Shown here: one piece after another, positions 41,861 through 53,248 of the stretch
Layout of the letters: each line of letters starts with the position of its first letter
Numbering within the stretch: position 1 is the stretch's first letter
Source of the DNA: Kineosporia corallincola
GTDB lineage: Bacteria; Actinomycetota; Actinomycetes; Actinomycetales; Kineosporiaceae
Length of the DNA: 64,000 nucleotides
Direction: 5' to 3'
Assembly (NCBI RefSeq): GCF_018499875.1
Contig: NZ_JAHBAY010000008.1
Location: 62,001-126,000 of the forward strand
Program-made: the position numbers and the translations under genes
Notes under the pieces: model-generated
What the model was told of the DNA's origin: nothing
Seen by the model: only the letters and a program-made list of their open reading frames with translations
Database searches by the model: none

Positions 41861-42319
41861 CTAACGGCCGGTCAGCACCGAGAGCAGGATTCCGGTGAGG
41901 GAGCGGCGCTGTTCGTCGTCCAGAGTTTTCAGGAAGGCGGCCTCCACCTCCCGCACGGTCCGGTGCCCGGTCGCGATCAGCTCGGCGCCCGACGGCGTGA
42001 CGACCAGCTCGGCGGTGCGCCCCCGGCCCGGCAGGGTGCGCCGCTCGACCGCCCCGAGTTCTTCGAGCTGACGCAGCGTTGCCTGCATGCTCTGTGCCGT
42101 GACGCCGGCCCGCCGGCCGAGTTCGCTGTACGACAGCCCGGGTTCGCGCGAAAGGTGGCCCAGGGCGGAGAAGTGGCGCAGGGATGTGCCGTGCTGCTTC
42201 AGGCGCGCCTCGACCTCGGTCCGCATCGAGCGACCCAGCGTCATCAGCAGGAAGCCGGGGCTGGGCTCGGGTGGCTTCGGGGCGTGCGTCACCGGCTCAT
42301 CCTGACATCTGTCCCGCAT
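41861..42319 (-). CDS. MarR-family transcriptional regulator
   Basis: A 152-residue regulator. Helix-turn-helix and wing are seen in SYSELGRRAGVTAQSMQATLRQLEELGAVERR (in part) with the D/E-R-R wing tip TLPGRGRTAELVVTPSG, and long terminal helices form the dimer interface. ATG 42319 is used; GTG 42292 is an alternative. It faces a DUF2269-DUF3817 pair, and a 21-bp palindrome lies between them over the promoter. Control of that pair is therefore likely; the inducer is unknown. Confidence 0.9.
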   Translation of the reverse strand: MRDRCQDEPVTHAPKPPEPSPGFLLMTLGRSMRTEVEARLKQHGTSLRHFSALGHLSREPGLSYSELGRRAGVTAQSMQATLRQLEELGAVERRTLPGRGRTAELVVTPSGAELIATGHRTVREVEAAFLKTLDDEQRRSLTGILLSVLTGR

Positions 42320-42320
42320 C

Positions 42321-42357
42321 TTGCGGAGTGGTTTAAGTCTGACTGTAACCTACCCGC
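42321..42357 (+). promoter_or_regulatory. Promoter with MarR-type palindrome before the DUF2269 operon
   Basis: TTGCGG (42321-42326) and TAACCT (42346-42351) form a -35/-10 pair with a 19-base spacer. A 21-bp palindrome at 42330-42350 (arms GGTT..AGTC and GACT..AACC) fills the spacer. Transcription would begin at the ATG at 42358, so the message is leaderless. Confidence 0.6.
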
Positions 42358-42393
42358 ATGACGTCTCCCCGACCCCGGGCGGCGCGCTCATGA
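42358..42393 (+). CDS. Eleven-residue leader peptide coupled to the DUF2269 gene (candidate)
   Basis: The ATG at 42358 sits seven bases after the -10 element and opens an 11-codon frame, MTSPRPRAARS. Its stop TGA overlaps the ATG of the DUF2269 gene (ATGA). The DUF2269 gene has no evident ribosome site of its own, so translation could reach it by coupling from this leaderless frame. Arg makes up four of the eleven residues. Chance occurrence cannot be excluded. Confidence 0.4.
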   Translation: MTSPRPRAARS

Positions 42394-42863
42394 GTGCCGT
42401 CCTGCTCTCCGTCCACCTGGTGCTGGCGATCATCCTGATCGGGCCGCTCACGACCGCCGCCAGCCTGTTCCCCCGTTATGCCCGAGAGGCCGTCGCCGCA
42501 GGTGAAGACCATGCCGGCCCGTTCTCCGTGCTCAAGGCCCTGCACCGGATCAGCACCGGCTACGCCGTGGCCGGGATCGCCGTACCGGTGTTCGGCATCG
42601 CGACCGCGTCGTCCATGGGCGTTCTCGGCGACTACTGGATCTGGCTGTCGATGGCCATCACCCTGGCCGCAGCCGTGCTGTTCGCCTACTCGGTCGTGCC
42701 GGCCCAGCGGCGCATCATGGAACTGCTCGGCACGCCGGGCGGCATCGGCTCGGTGACGCCGCTGCTGCCGCGGCTGGGCATGGTGACCGGCATCTTCGGC
42801 CTGCTCTGGGCGATCGTCGTGGTGCTGATGATCGTGCGACCCGGCTCGTCGACGGGGGTGTGA
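42390..42863 (+). CDS. DUF2269-like integral membrane protein
   Basis: A 157-residue protein with four hydrophobic helices (about 2-22, 55-75, 85-103, 128-148). A conserved-looking HxxP-type first helix reads LSVHLVLAIILIGPL. It matches the predicted integral membrane family DUF2269; no biochemical role is known. It is the first full gene after a MarR-controlled leaderless promoter and is followed three bases later by a DUF3817 gene, so the two membrane proteins probably act together. Confidence 0.7.
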   Translation: MSAVLLSVHLVLAIILIGPLTTAASLFPRYAREAVAAGEDHAGPFSVLKALHRISTGYAVAGIAVPVFGIATASSMGVLGDYWIWLSMAITLAAAVLFAYSVVPAQRRIMELLGTPGGIGSVTPLLPRLGMVTGIFGLLWAIVVVLMIVRPGSSTGV

Positions 42864-42866
42864 GCG

Positions 42867-43127
42867 ATGCCGATGCGTGCCCTGCGGATCTCGGCCGCGG
42901 TCGAGGCCGGCAGCCTGCTGCTGCTCGTGCTGAATCTGGCCACCGTGCACCTGGCCGCGCCGGCCTCGGTGCTCGGCCCGGTGCACGGATGCGCCTACCT
43001 GATCGGCATTGTGCTGACCTGGCAGCTGACGAAAACTGTTGCGGTGCGGGCGTTGTCAGTGATCCCCGGGATCGGGACGCTGCTCGTGCTGCGCTCGCTG
43101 CGAAGCGCTGAGGCCGCCTCGCAGTGA
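42867..43127 (+). CDS. DUF3817-family small membrane protein
   Basis: An 86-residue protein with three short hydrophobic segments. The order of residues (RISAAVEAGSLLLL, GPVHGCAYLIGIVL, LSVIPGIGT) matches DUF3817 proteins, which are small integral membrane proteins of unknown role widespread in actinobacteria. ATG 42867 lies three bases beyond the DUF2269 stop. The same MarR regulator presumably controls both. Confidence 0.72.
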   Translation: MPMRALRISAAVEAGSLLLLVLNLATVHLAAPASVLGPVHGCAYLIGIVLTWQLTKTVAVRALSVIPGIGTLLVLRSLRSAEAASQ

Positions 43128-43163
43128 GCCGTTCACCCGCGAAAAGCCCTGCGGCCTAGGCGT

Positions 43164-43625
43164 TCAGTCTTCGTTGCTGGGCCGGCGACCGGGGAGTGCG
43201 GCGATCTTGGCGTAGAAGTGGTCGATGCGCCGCACCACCTCGGTCAGGCCGTCGAGGTTCATCGGCTTGGTGACGTAGGCGTTGGCGTGCAGCGAGTAGC
43301 TGCTGAGGATGTCGGTGGGGGCCTGCGAGGTGGTGAGCACGACGATCGGGATGCTGCGCAGCTCCGGGTCGTTCTTGATCTCGGCCAGCACCTGACGGCC
43401 GTCCATGCGCGGCATGTTCAGGTCGAGCAGGATGACGTCGGGCCGCGGGGCGTCTTCGTGCTCGCCCTCGCGACGGAGGAAGGCCACGGCCTCTTCACCG
43501 TCGTTGGCGACGTAGACGTTGCGCGGGGCGCCGATCGACTCCAGGGCCTCTTCGATCATCAGGACGTCACCCGGATCGTCGTCCACCAGAAGAACGGCCA
43601 TGGCGCGGGTGGGAGAAGCGAGCAT
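43164..43625 (-). CDS. Single-domain response regulator (CheY/Rcp1-like)
   Basis: A 153-residue receiver domain with no output domain. The acidic pair is in LLVDDDPGD, phospho-acceptor Asp in VILLDLNMPRMDG, switch Thr in VVLTTSQ and Lys in YVTKPMNLD. The opening and the FLRREGEHEDAPRPD loop resemble the Rcp1 group, which is phosphorylated by phytochrome-type or hybrid kinases. No kinase is adjacent. ATG 43625 has GAGGGG upstream; an inner ATG at 43601 is possible. The 242-base gap upstream is otherwise empty. Confidence 0.92.
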   Translation of the reverse strand: MLASPTRAMAVLLVDDDPGDVLMIEEALESIGAPRNVYVANDGEEAVAFLRREGEHEDAPRPDVILLDLNMPRMDGRQVLAEIKNDPELRSIPIVVLTTSQAPTDILSSYSLHANAYVTKPMNLDGLTEVVRRIDHFYAKIAALPGRRPSNED

Positions 43626-43867
43626 GTAAGACCCCTCGAAGTTGCGTCTGTGCGGCCGAGGAACTACTTCGCCTGCTGAAAAGCTCGCGCCTCGGGGGCT
43701 GATCGATTGCTGGGGTCGATCGTAACCGCCAATCCCTCGCGACGGACACCGTCAGGCCGGTCTCGGTGCGGTGAATTGTCACCCGCCCGGTGACTAGGCG
43801 TTATCACCTCATGCCCCGGGCGTGACCTGCGACGTTGCGGAGCTCTTCGTCGTCCTCACATGGATCT

Positions 43868-44263
43868 TCAGGACTGCTCGGCGGCGAGCCGCCCACGGGC
43901 CTCGGGCCAGTCGGCCGGCAACTGGGCGGCGGGCTTGGCATAGAAGGTGAAGGCGGACGACGCCATCGCCGTGCGATGGCGCGACATCGCGGAACGGTGC
44001 GGCTCGGTGCGCACGAGCTGGTCGATCGAGGCCTGGTCACGCCAGGCGCTCAGGGTGAAGAACTCGCGCTTCAGCGGATGGGCGACCAGCGAGACGCCGA
44101 CCGCGCCCGGGCTGCGCCCGACCTGCCGGTGGATGCGCAGGGCGTCGATGAGGAAGCGCGGCACCTGGGACAGCCGGTGGAGCTCGAAACGTGAGGCCAT
44201 GAGCACCACTTCGGTGTCGGCGGCGATCGTGCGGTCCAGTTGCTGCCAGGGGATGGTCGGCAT
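43868..44263 (-). CDS. Monooxygenase-like dimeric alpha/beta-barrel protein
   Basis: A 131-residue protein with the layout of the antibiotic-biosynthesis-monooxygenase/DUF3291 fold: VVLMASRFELHRLSQVPRF, then REFFTLSAWRDQASIDQLVRTEPH (in part), the usual W-x-D/S block of ABM proteins. Such proteins oxidise quinones or heme, or serve as ligand-binding enzymes. GAGGGAG precedes the ATG at 44263. Its promoter (TTGACA, 17 bases, TACAAC) lies among two palindromes next to a divergent TetR gene, so it is probably repressed by that TetR. Confidence 0.7.
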   Translation of the reverse strand: MPTIPWQQLDRTIAADTEVVLMASRFELHRLSQVPRFLIDALRIHRQVGRSPGAVGVSLVAHPLKREFFTLSAWRDQASIDQLVRTEPHRSAMSRHRTAMASSAFTFYAKPAAQLPADWPEARGRLAAEQS

Positions 44264-44287
44264 GACGGGCTCCCTCTCGCTCGGGCT

Positions 44288-44354
44288 AACTTGACACTGA
44301 CAAGTTGTAGGCGCACCGAGGGAACTTGTCAATGGCAAGTTGCTGGCCTAGCGT
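44288..44354. promoter_or_regulatory. Divergent promoters with two TetR-type operators
   Basis: Two 19-bp palindromes with AACTTG...CAAGTT arms lie at 44288-44306 and 44323-44341, centres 35 bases apart. Plus-strand promoter: TTGTCA 44326-44331, 17 bases, TAGCGT 44349-44354, start near GTG 44362. Minus-strand promoter: TTGACA 44332-44327, 17 bases, TACAAC 44309-44304. Each promoter overlaps an operator. Confidence 0.82.
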
Positions 44355-44361
44355 CGGTCCG

Positions 44362-44925
44362 GTGAGCGCCGAGAAGCCCTACCACCACGGTGACCTGCGA
44401 CGCGCCCTGATCGAGGCGGCCGCCGAGGTGATCGCCGAGAACGGCACCGACACCCTCAGCCTGCGCGACCTGGCCCGCCGGGCGGGCGTCTCGCACGCCG
44501 CGCCCGGGCACCATTTCGGCGATCGGGCGGGGCTGATGACGGCGGTGGCCACCGAGGGCTTCCGGATGCTGGCCGACGATCTGGACCGGGCCGGGAACTT
44601 CTCCGACATGGGCCTGCGGTACGTGCAGTTCGCGCTGCGGCATCCGGGGCATTTCGCGGTGATGTTCCGCCCCGACGCGACACACGCGGAGGACGAGGAG
44701 TTCCAGGCCGCCGCCGAGCGCACCATGGTCCAGCTGCACGAGGGTGCGGCAGGAGCTTTCGCCACCCCGGAGGGGGAGCGGGTGCCCGCGCTGGCGGCCT
44801 GGTCGCTGGTGCACGGGATGGCCACGCTGCTGCTCAGCGGGGCGATGAAGCCCGAACCCGGCGGATCGCAGGAGGATCTGGCGCGGGCGGTGACCAGCTG
44901 GCTGACCGGGGCCCGGAAGCGGTGA
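44362..44925 (+). CDS. TetR-family repressor divergent to the monooxygenase-like gene
   Basis: A 187-residue regulator opening VSAEKPYHHGDLRRALIEAA, the hallmark YHHGDLR start of a TetR subgroup. The helix-turn-helix (LSLRDLARRAGVSHAAPGHHF) has the AAPxxHF element of the same subgroup, often linked to oxidoreductase or efflux targets. GTG 44362 sits seven bases after a TAGCGT -10 element, so the transcript is probably leaderless. Two palindromes between it and the monooxygenase-like gene suggest control of both. Confidence 0.92.
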   Translation: MSAEKPYHHGDLRRALIEAAAEVIAENGTDTLSLRDLARRAGVSHAAPGHHFGDRAGLMTAVATEGFRMLADDLDRAGNFSDMGLRYVQFALRHPGHFAVMFRPDATHAEDEEFQAAAERTMVQLHEGAAGAFATPEGERVPALAAWSLVHGMATLLLSGAMKPEPGGSQEDLARAVTSWLTGARKR

Positions 44926-45027
44926 GTCGTCACGCCGGGGGCGGAGTGCCCTGCGGCGGTGATAATCTCGGTCGTGCTCAAGGGGTCGGCAGAGCTGTCG
45001 CCCTTCCTGGACGGGGAGGAATTCCTG

Positions 45028-45141
45028 ATGAAGAAGCTGCTGATGGTCGCGGTCGCGTCCGCAGCCGGCGTCGCCGTGTGGCGCAAGGTCGGAGCCGGCA
45101 AGCCCAGCCAGCCCTGGGCATCGGCGACCGACAAGATCTGA
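45028..45141 (+). CDS. DLW-39-like small protein
   Basis: A 37-residue protein, MKKLLMVAVASAAG followed by VWRKV and an end ATDKI. It matches the actinobacterial DLW-39 family in its MKKLL start, single membrane-like helix and WRKV segment, but the name-giving DLW triplet is replaced by PW. In relatives the gene lies near gyrA and the tRNA-Ile/tRNA-Ala pair near the origin; here tRNA-Ala follows within 42 bases. GGGGAGGAATTCC provides the ribosome site. Function unknown. Confidence 0.72.
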   Translation: MKKLLMVAVASAAGVAVWRKVGAGKPSQPWASATDKI

Positions 45142-45182
45142 TTCCTCCCGTCCCGCGAGTGGCAGAATCACTCGCGAGGCTC

Positions 45183-45255
45183 GGGGACGTGGCGCAATTG
45201 GTAGCGCACCTGCTTTGCAAGCAGGGGGTTGTGGGTTCGAGTCCCATCGTCTCCA
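45183..45255 (+). tRNA. tRNA-Ala (TGC)
   Basis: The acceptor stem GGGGACG pairs with CGTCTCC, discriminator A. The D arm is GGCGCAATTGGTAGCGC (with loop), the anticodon stem CCTGC/GCAGG encloses TTTGCAA with anticodon TGC, and the T arm carries GTTCGAGTC. CCA is not encoded. A terminator hairpin follows ten bases later. Confidence 0.97.
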
Positions 45256-45264
45256 CCGCAGGTC

Positions 45265-45299
45265 AAGGGCCGGTTTCCGAGTGATCGGAACCGGCCCTT
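45265..45299 (+). terminator. Terminator of tRNA-Ala
   Basis: AAGGGCCGGTT pairs with AACCGGCCCTT, continued by CCGA/TCGG beyond a one-base bulge, with loop GTGA. It lies ten bases after the tRNA. Confidence 0.88.
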
Positions 45300-45709
45300 C
45301 TGCTTGCTGGGACCCTAACCCTCAGACTCCCCTCGCTCGGGCGTCCCCGTTGGCTTCGTCGGATGATCGCGGCGAGGCCAGCCAGTACGGGAGCCACGGC
45401 CCTGCGGTACTGGATCACCGTTTCGTGCAAGAACCGTCATCCACGAGGTTTCGCACTCCGAATGCGTTTTCGTGCTGTCATGGTTCACTCACTGTCGGAT
45501 GAGCAGGCCGGCCACTTCCCACCGGCTGCCGTCTCTAGGAGTCGAGCGGACGCCCGAAGCACAGGACGATGGCAGGCCGCATTCCTTCGACCCAGGATTC
45601 AAGGGTCGCCTGTGGAAAACCTTCATGCCGCCACACAGCAACCCGGAGGAGCCCCGCTCCGGTATGTGATCATGACCCCAAGATCCGTGCCGCAGAGGGA
45701 GTCCCGATC
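45300..45709. other. Non-coding stretch after tRNA-Ala with lower GC
   Basis: A 410-base stretch between the tRNA-Ala terminator and the next gene. Reading frames here are short and irregular in codon use, and GC is lower than in the flanks. No tRNA-Ala 3' repeat, integrase remnant or insertion sequence end was found. The promoter of the next gene should be at its right end. Confidence 0.5.
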
Positions 45710-46234
45710 GTGCCCTACTCGCAGATCCCCGAGCTCGATGCCCTGCACGAGTTCGACACGGCCCACCGGCACTACTACTACGCCCAGGGGTTCGAGCTGT
45801 ACGAGACCTTCGGGAACCGGGACGACCTGGCTCCGGGCTGGAGCGACGACGACGCCTTTCATGCCCGCCTCAAGTCCTTCGCGCAGGCCACGGCCGGCGG
45901 GTCGATCTACGCCTTGTGGCAGGCAGACGACGGGGCGCGGCCGGTCGTGGTGTTCGGCGACGAGGGCGGCATCCATGTCGTGGCCACCGGCGTGCGCGAT
46001 CTGCTGCGCATCCTGACCTTCGACGTGGAACCGATGGTCGACTGGGACCGGGCGTACTACTTCAAGAGCGACGAGGACGAGCCGAGCGACGACCACGACG
46101 CGTACGTCACGTGGCTACGCGGCACCCTCGGGCTCGAACCGGTGGACGACGCGGACCGGCTCGTCGAGACCGCCCAGCACCGCCACGCGGCGTCCTTCAA
46201 GGCCTGGATGGAGCCGTTCGCCCAGCAAATGTGA
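45710..46234 (+). CDS. Hypothetical protein, SUKH/immunity-like appearance
   Basis: A 174-residue acidic protein (VPYSQIPELDALHEFD start). Aromatic-rich HRHYYYAQGFELYETFG, then SIYALWQADDG, PVVVFGDEGGIHVVATGVRDLLRIL and a C-terminal helical part. The alternation of beta strands with GxDGGxHVVA and LRxLLF-like segments recalls SMI1/KNR4 (SUKH) or related immunity folds, but I cannot assign it. GTG start after GAGGGAG. No toxin gene is adjacent. It may be an orphan immunity-type or regulatory protein. Confidence 0.7.
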   Translation: MPYSQIPELDALHEFDTAHRHYYYAQGFELYETFGNRDDLAPGWSDDDAFHARLKSFAQATAGGSIYALWQADDGARPVVVFGDEGGIHVVATGVRDLLRILTFDVEPMVDWDRAYYFKSDEDEPSDDHDAYVTWLRGTLGLEPVDDADRLVETAQHRHAASFKAWMEPFAQQM

Positions 46235-46512
46235 CACAAAGCAGGCGACTCACCACTCCCTGGAACCGGTTCCCCGTGTTCAGATAGCAAGTGCGGATCT
46301 AAGCCAAGGGGTGGGTGTGGGGAACTCTCGGGCGTGGCAGGTCGTGGCGGTGCTGTTCCTGTGCATCGGGCTGCCGCAGGTGGTGCGGGGTGTGGTCGAC
46401 GGCTCGACCGGCGAGCTGGTGGTGGGGCTGGTGTCGCTGGGCGCCTCGGCCTCGGGGTTCTACGAGGCGAGGGCCCAGCGACGAAAAGCTCAGAGCCAGG
46501 CCGGGAACCGGC

Positions 46513-48720
<2,208 letters not shown>

Positions 48721-48889
48721 TCTGGGCCTCCTGGCTCGATCACGTGCTTGATCAGGTCCGATACGGGTCTCAGCCGCTCCGCTGAACCATGATCATTGCC
48801 CTTAATGGGCCGTTCTGCACGTTGAAGGGACAACCGCCCGAATCGGTGTCCGAGGTGCCCGCCGTCCACCATTGCGGGACCATCGCCGG

Positions 48890-49942
48890 ATGCTGCTGGA
48901 CGTCCGGACCATCTACGCCGAGCCCGCCGCCCTCCAGCTCGAGCGCGGGCGGCAGGTGGTGGAACGCTGGCCGGGTGCCGAGGTGATCGAGGTGGCCTCG
49001 GCCAACCGGATCGACGCGGTGCACGGTGACGAGCAGAACGTGCAGCGCTGGGTGCGGGTGAAGACCGAGGTGCTGGCGCTGGGCGTGCGCAAGACGATGA
49101 CGGCCCGGGTGAACGGGCGGTCGGCGGACTGGATCGCGCCGAGCGCCGCGAACGGCTGCGCGATGGCCTGCGCCTACTGTTATGTGCCGCGGCACAAAGG
49201 TTATGCGAATCCGGTCACGGTGTACGCCAACATCGAGCAGATGATCGGCTACCTGACCCGCCACGTGGCCCGGCAGGGCCCGAAGACCGAGCCGAACCAG
49301 TGCGACCCGAGCGCCTGGGTGTACGACCTGGGCGAGAACAGTGACTGCTCGGTCGACGCGATGATCAGCGACAACGTCGCCGACCTGGTCGCCGCCTTCC
49401 GCGATCTGCCCACCGCCAAGGCCTCATTCGCGACCAAGCAGGTGAACCGGGACCTGCTCGCCTACGACCCCCGGCAAAGAACCCGGATCCGATTCTCGGT
49501 GATGCCCGCACGCACGGCGAAACTGCTCGACATCCGGACGTCTTCGGTGGCCGAGCGGATCGCGGCGGTGGACGATTTTCTGGCCGCCGGCTACGAGGTG
49601 CACCTGAATCTGTCGCCGGTGGTGGTGCACGAGGAGTGGCTGACCGACTGGGCCGAGCTGCTGGAGCAGCTGAACGACGTGCTGTCACCGGCAGCGAAGG
49701 CCCAGGCCGCGGCCGAGGTGATCTTTCTGACCCACAACGAGGGGTTGCACGATCTCAACCTGGGCTGGCACCCGCAGGCCGAGGACCTGTTGTGGCGCCC
49801 CGACATCCAGGAGTTCAAGATCTCGCAGAACCGCATGCGCAACGTGCGATACCGGGCGGCCTGGAAGTCGGTCTGGAAGCAGCGCCTGCTCGACCTGATC
49901 GGCGAGCGCGCTCCCTGGCTGACCGTGCGTTACGCCTTCTGA
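48890..49942 (+). CDS. Spore photoproduct lyase-like radical SAM protein
   Basis: A 350-residue radical SAM enzyme. The cluster motif is C90-x3-C94-x2-C97 (CAMACAYC), followed by YVPRHKGYANPV. ATKQVNRDLLAY, RFSVMP and LNLSPVVVHEEW agree with the spore photoproduct lyase family, which reverses thymine dimers in spore DNA using a 5'-deoxyadenosyl radical. Actinobacterial members are longer-named 'SPL family' and untested as lyases. ATG 48890 is the first fit. It is divergent from glgX and followed by a hairpin before the Mut7-C gene. Confidence 0.88.
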   Translation: MLLDVRTIYAEPAALQLERGRQVVERWPGAEVIEVASANRIDAVHGDEQNVQRWVRVKTEVLALGVRKTMTARVNGRSADWIAPSAANGCAMACAYCYVPRHKGYANPVTVYANIEQMIGYLTRHVARQGPKTEPNQCDPSAWVYDLGENSDCSVDAMISDNVADLVAAFRDLPTAKASFATKQVNRDLLAYDPRQRTRIRFSVMPARTAKLLDIRTSSVAERIAAVDDFLAAGYEVHLNLSPVVVHEEWLTDWAELLEQLNDVLSPAAKAQAAAEVIFLTHNEGLHDLNLGWHPQAEDLLWRPDIQEFKISQNRMRNVRYRAAWKSVWKQRLLDLIGERAPWLTVRYAF

Positions 49943-49947
49943 CCCAA

Positions 49948-49997
49948 AAATTTTGGACGACGAGGAGCCCGCGAGAAGCTTGCGTCGTCCAAAATTT
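49948..49997 (+). repeat. 15-bp inverted repeat immediately before the Mut7-C gene
   Basis: Perfect arms AAATTTTGGACGACG / CGTCGTCCAAAATTT (49948-49962, 49983-49997) with a 20-base loop. It starts six bases after the radical SAM stop and ends four bases before ATG 50002, where a ribosome site is expected but missing. It can be a terminator, a translational control hairpin, or a mobile palindrome. Confidence 0.85.
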
Positions 49998-50001
49998 GAT
50001 C

Positions 50002-50704
50002 ATGGTGACCAACCACGGAACGGCACGCTTCACGATCGCCGAGGAACTGCGGTTCATGCTGCCGGTGCGGCATCGGGACGGGATCGTCGCGGTGCCGGTC
50101 GACGGCACGAATTCCCTTCTGCACGAGATCGAATCGCTGGGGGTGTCGCGCACCGAGTTCGGCCGGCTGGAGGTCGACGGGCGGGAGGTGGCGGGGGACC
50201 ACCGGCCGGTGCCGGGCGAATCGGTGACGGTGCACGCGATCGAGCGGCCGCAGCGGGTGCCCGCCCACCGTTACCAGCTCGACGTGCACCTGGGCACGCT
50301 GGCCCGGCGCATGCGGCTGCTCGGGCTGGACACGGCCTACGACAGCGAGGACATCGGGGACGCCGCACTGGTCGAGAAGGCGGCCCGGGAGAACCGGGTG
50401 ATGCTCAGCCGCGACCGCGGCCTGCTGCGCCGTAAGGCCCTGCCGCACGGCGCCTTCGTGCGCGGGCAGGATCCGGATGCGCAGCTGCTCGACGTGCTCG
50501 ACCGGTTCCGGCCGGAGCCGGCGCCGTGGACCAGGTGCCCGGGCTGCAACGGCCTGCTGCGCCCGGCCCCGGTGGACGAGATCGCGCCGCTGGTCGAGCC
50601 CGGCACGCTCCAGACCTACGAGGAGTTCTTCCGCTGCCAGGACTGCGGCCGGCCGTACTGGCGCGGCGCGCACGGCGAGGGGCTCGACCGGATCATGGAG
50701 CAGG

Positions 50705-50727
<23 letters not shown>
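50002..50727 (+). CDS. Mut7-C RNase-domain protein with ubiquitin-like N-terminus
   Basis: A 241-residue protein. Residues 1-85 look like the Mut7-C ubiquitin/ThiS-type fold (TIAEELRFMLPV, VEVDGREVAGDHRPVPGESVTVH in part). Residues 90-235 are the Mut7-C domain, a PIN-fold RNase relative: HLGTLARRMRLLGLDTAY, ENRVMLSRDRGLL, and a zinc ribbon with CPGC and CQDC. Predicted as an RNase, not tested. ATG 50002 lies just after a 15-bp inverted repeat and lacks an evident ribosome site. The 3' end overlaps the convergent subtilase by 23 bases. Confidence 0.9.
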
Positions 50728-52444
<1,717 letters not shown>

Positions 52445-52548
52445 GTTCGAACCTCGTCCCGGTCGGCTGGCCACGTCCCCTGAAACATCGGGAGCCGGTG
52501 ACCGGGTATCAGGGGCCGATCGGGTGCGGTCGGCCGCGACCGCCCTGC

Positions 52549-53100
52549 TCAGTGGCTGGCTGGGCTCGTCACCGCGTAGCTGAGCAGCACCAGGCCGTTC
52601 GGGGTGCGGCGACCGTCCTGGAGGGTCAGTCGCCGCAGAACGTCCGGGGTGTCGAACAGCTTGCGCCCGGAACCGGCCAGCGAGGGTGCGATGACCAGGC
52701 GCAGTTCGTTCACCAGCCCGGCCGACAGCAGGCTCTGGGCCAGCCGGATGCTGCCGTGCACACCGATGTCGCCGCCGCTGCGCGCCTTCAGCTGCCGCAC
52801 GGTGTCGGCCGGCTTGTCGGTCGCCTCGGTGTTGGTCCACGGGGTGGTCAGCGGCGAGCTGGTGGCCACGTACTTCTGCACGCCGTTGATGAAACCGGCG
52901 AACGGCTCCAGATCGGAACCCGGCCAGAACCGCGACCATTCGTCGTACATGGCCCGGCCCAGCAGCACGGTGTCCTGGCTGCCGATGACCTCGGCGAGGT
53001 GCTCGATGTACACCTCGTCGTCGTCCATCGGGAACCAGTTCTCCGGCGCCTCGGCCACGCCGTCGAGCGAGACCAGTTCGTAGAGCACGACCTTGCGCAT
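52549..53100 (-). CDS. Dihydrofolate reductase-fold (RibD C-terminal-like) protein
   Basis: A 183-residue protein of the dihydrofolate-reductase-like family. The typical parts are LYELVSLDGVAEAPENW near the N-terminus, DTVLLGRAMYDEW, GDIGVHGSIRLAQSLL, and LVNELRLVIAPSLAGSGRKLF (in part). Such proteins are common in actinobacteria as NADPH-dependent reductases of unknown substrate, related to the RibD reductase domain. ATG 53100 has GGAAGGGAAG upstream. It lies on the same strand as the subtilase and the beta-helix gene but is separate from both. Confidence 0.9.
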   Translation of the reverse strand: MRKVVLYELVSLDGVAEAPENWFPMDDDEVYIEHLAEVIGSQDTVLLGRAMYDEWSRFWPGSDLEPFAGFINGVQKYVATSSPLTTPWTNTEATDKPADTVRQLKARSGGDIGVHGSIRLAQSLLSAGLVNELRLVIAPSLAGSGRKLFDTPDVLRRLTLQDGRRTPNGLVLLSYAVTSPASH

Positions 53101-53197
53101 CACGTCTTCCCTTCCGTCATGGGTGAAGACGCGCGTGGTCACGAAAAATCATCGGCGCGGGGCATACCGGTTCTTCCGGCCCAGCCAGACGAAAAAG

Positions 53198-53234
53198 ACC
53201 CGGTCCAGGCCACCCTGACGGGCCTGGACCGGGT
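53198..53234 (-). terminator. Terminator of the beta-helix protein gene
   Basis: A perfect 14-bp stem (53198-53211 with 53221-53234), nine-base loop, followed on the minus strand by CTTTTTC. It lies 15 bases beyond the stop of the gene at 53249. The U-tract makes it a convincing intrinsic terminator. Confidence 0.92.
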
Positions 53235-53248
53235 GGTTCACCGGAGAG

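Noticed and set aside
43626-43867. Possible small gene upstream of the receiver-domain gene
   Set aside because: Frames are short, lack ribosome sites and show no coding bias.
45300-45709. Possible integrated element at tRNA-Ala
   Set aside because: No repeat of the tRNA-Ala 3' end and no integrase or mobile gene between it and conserved genes downstream.
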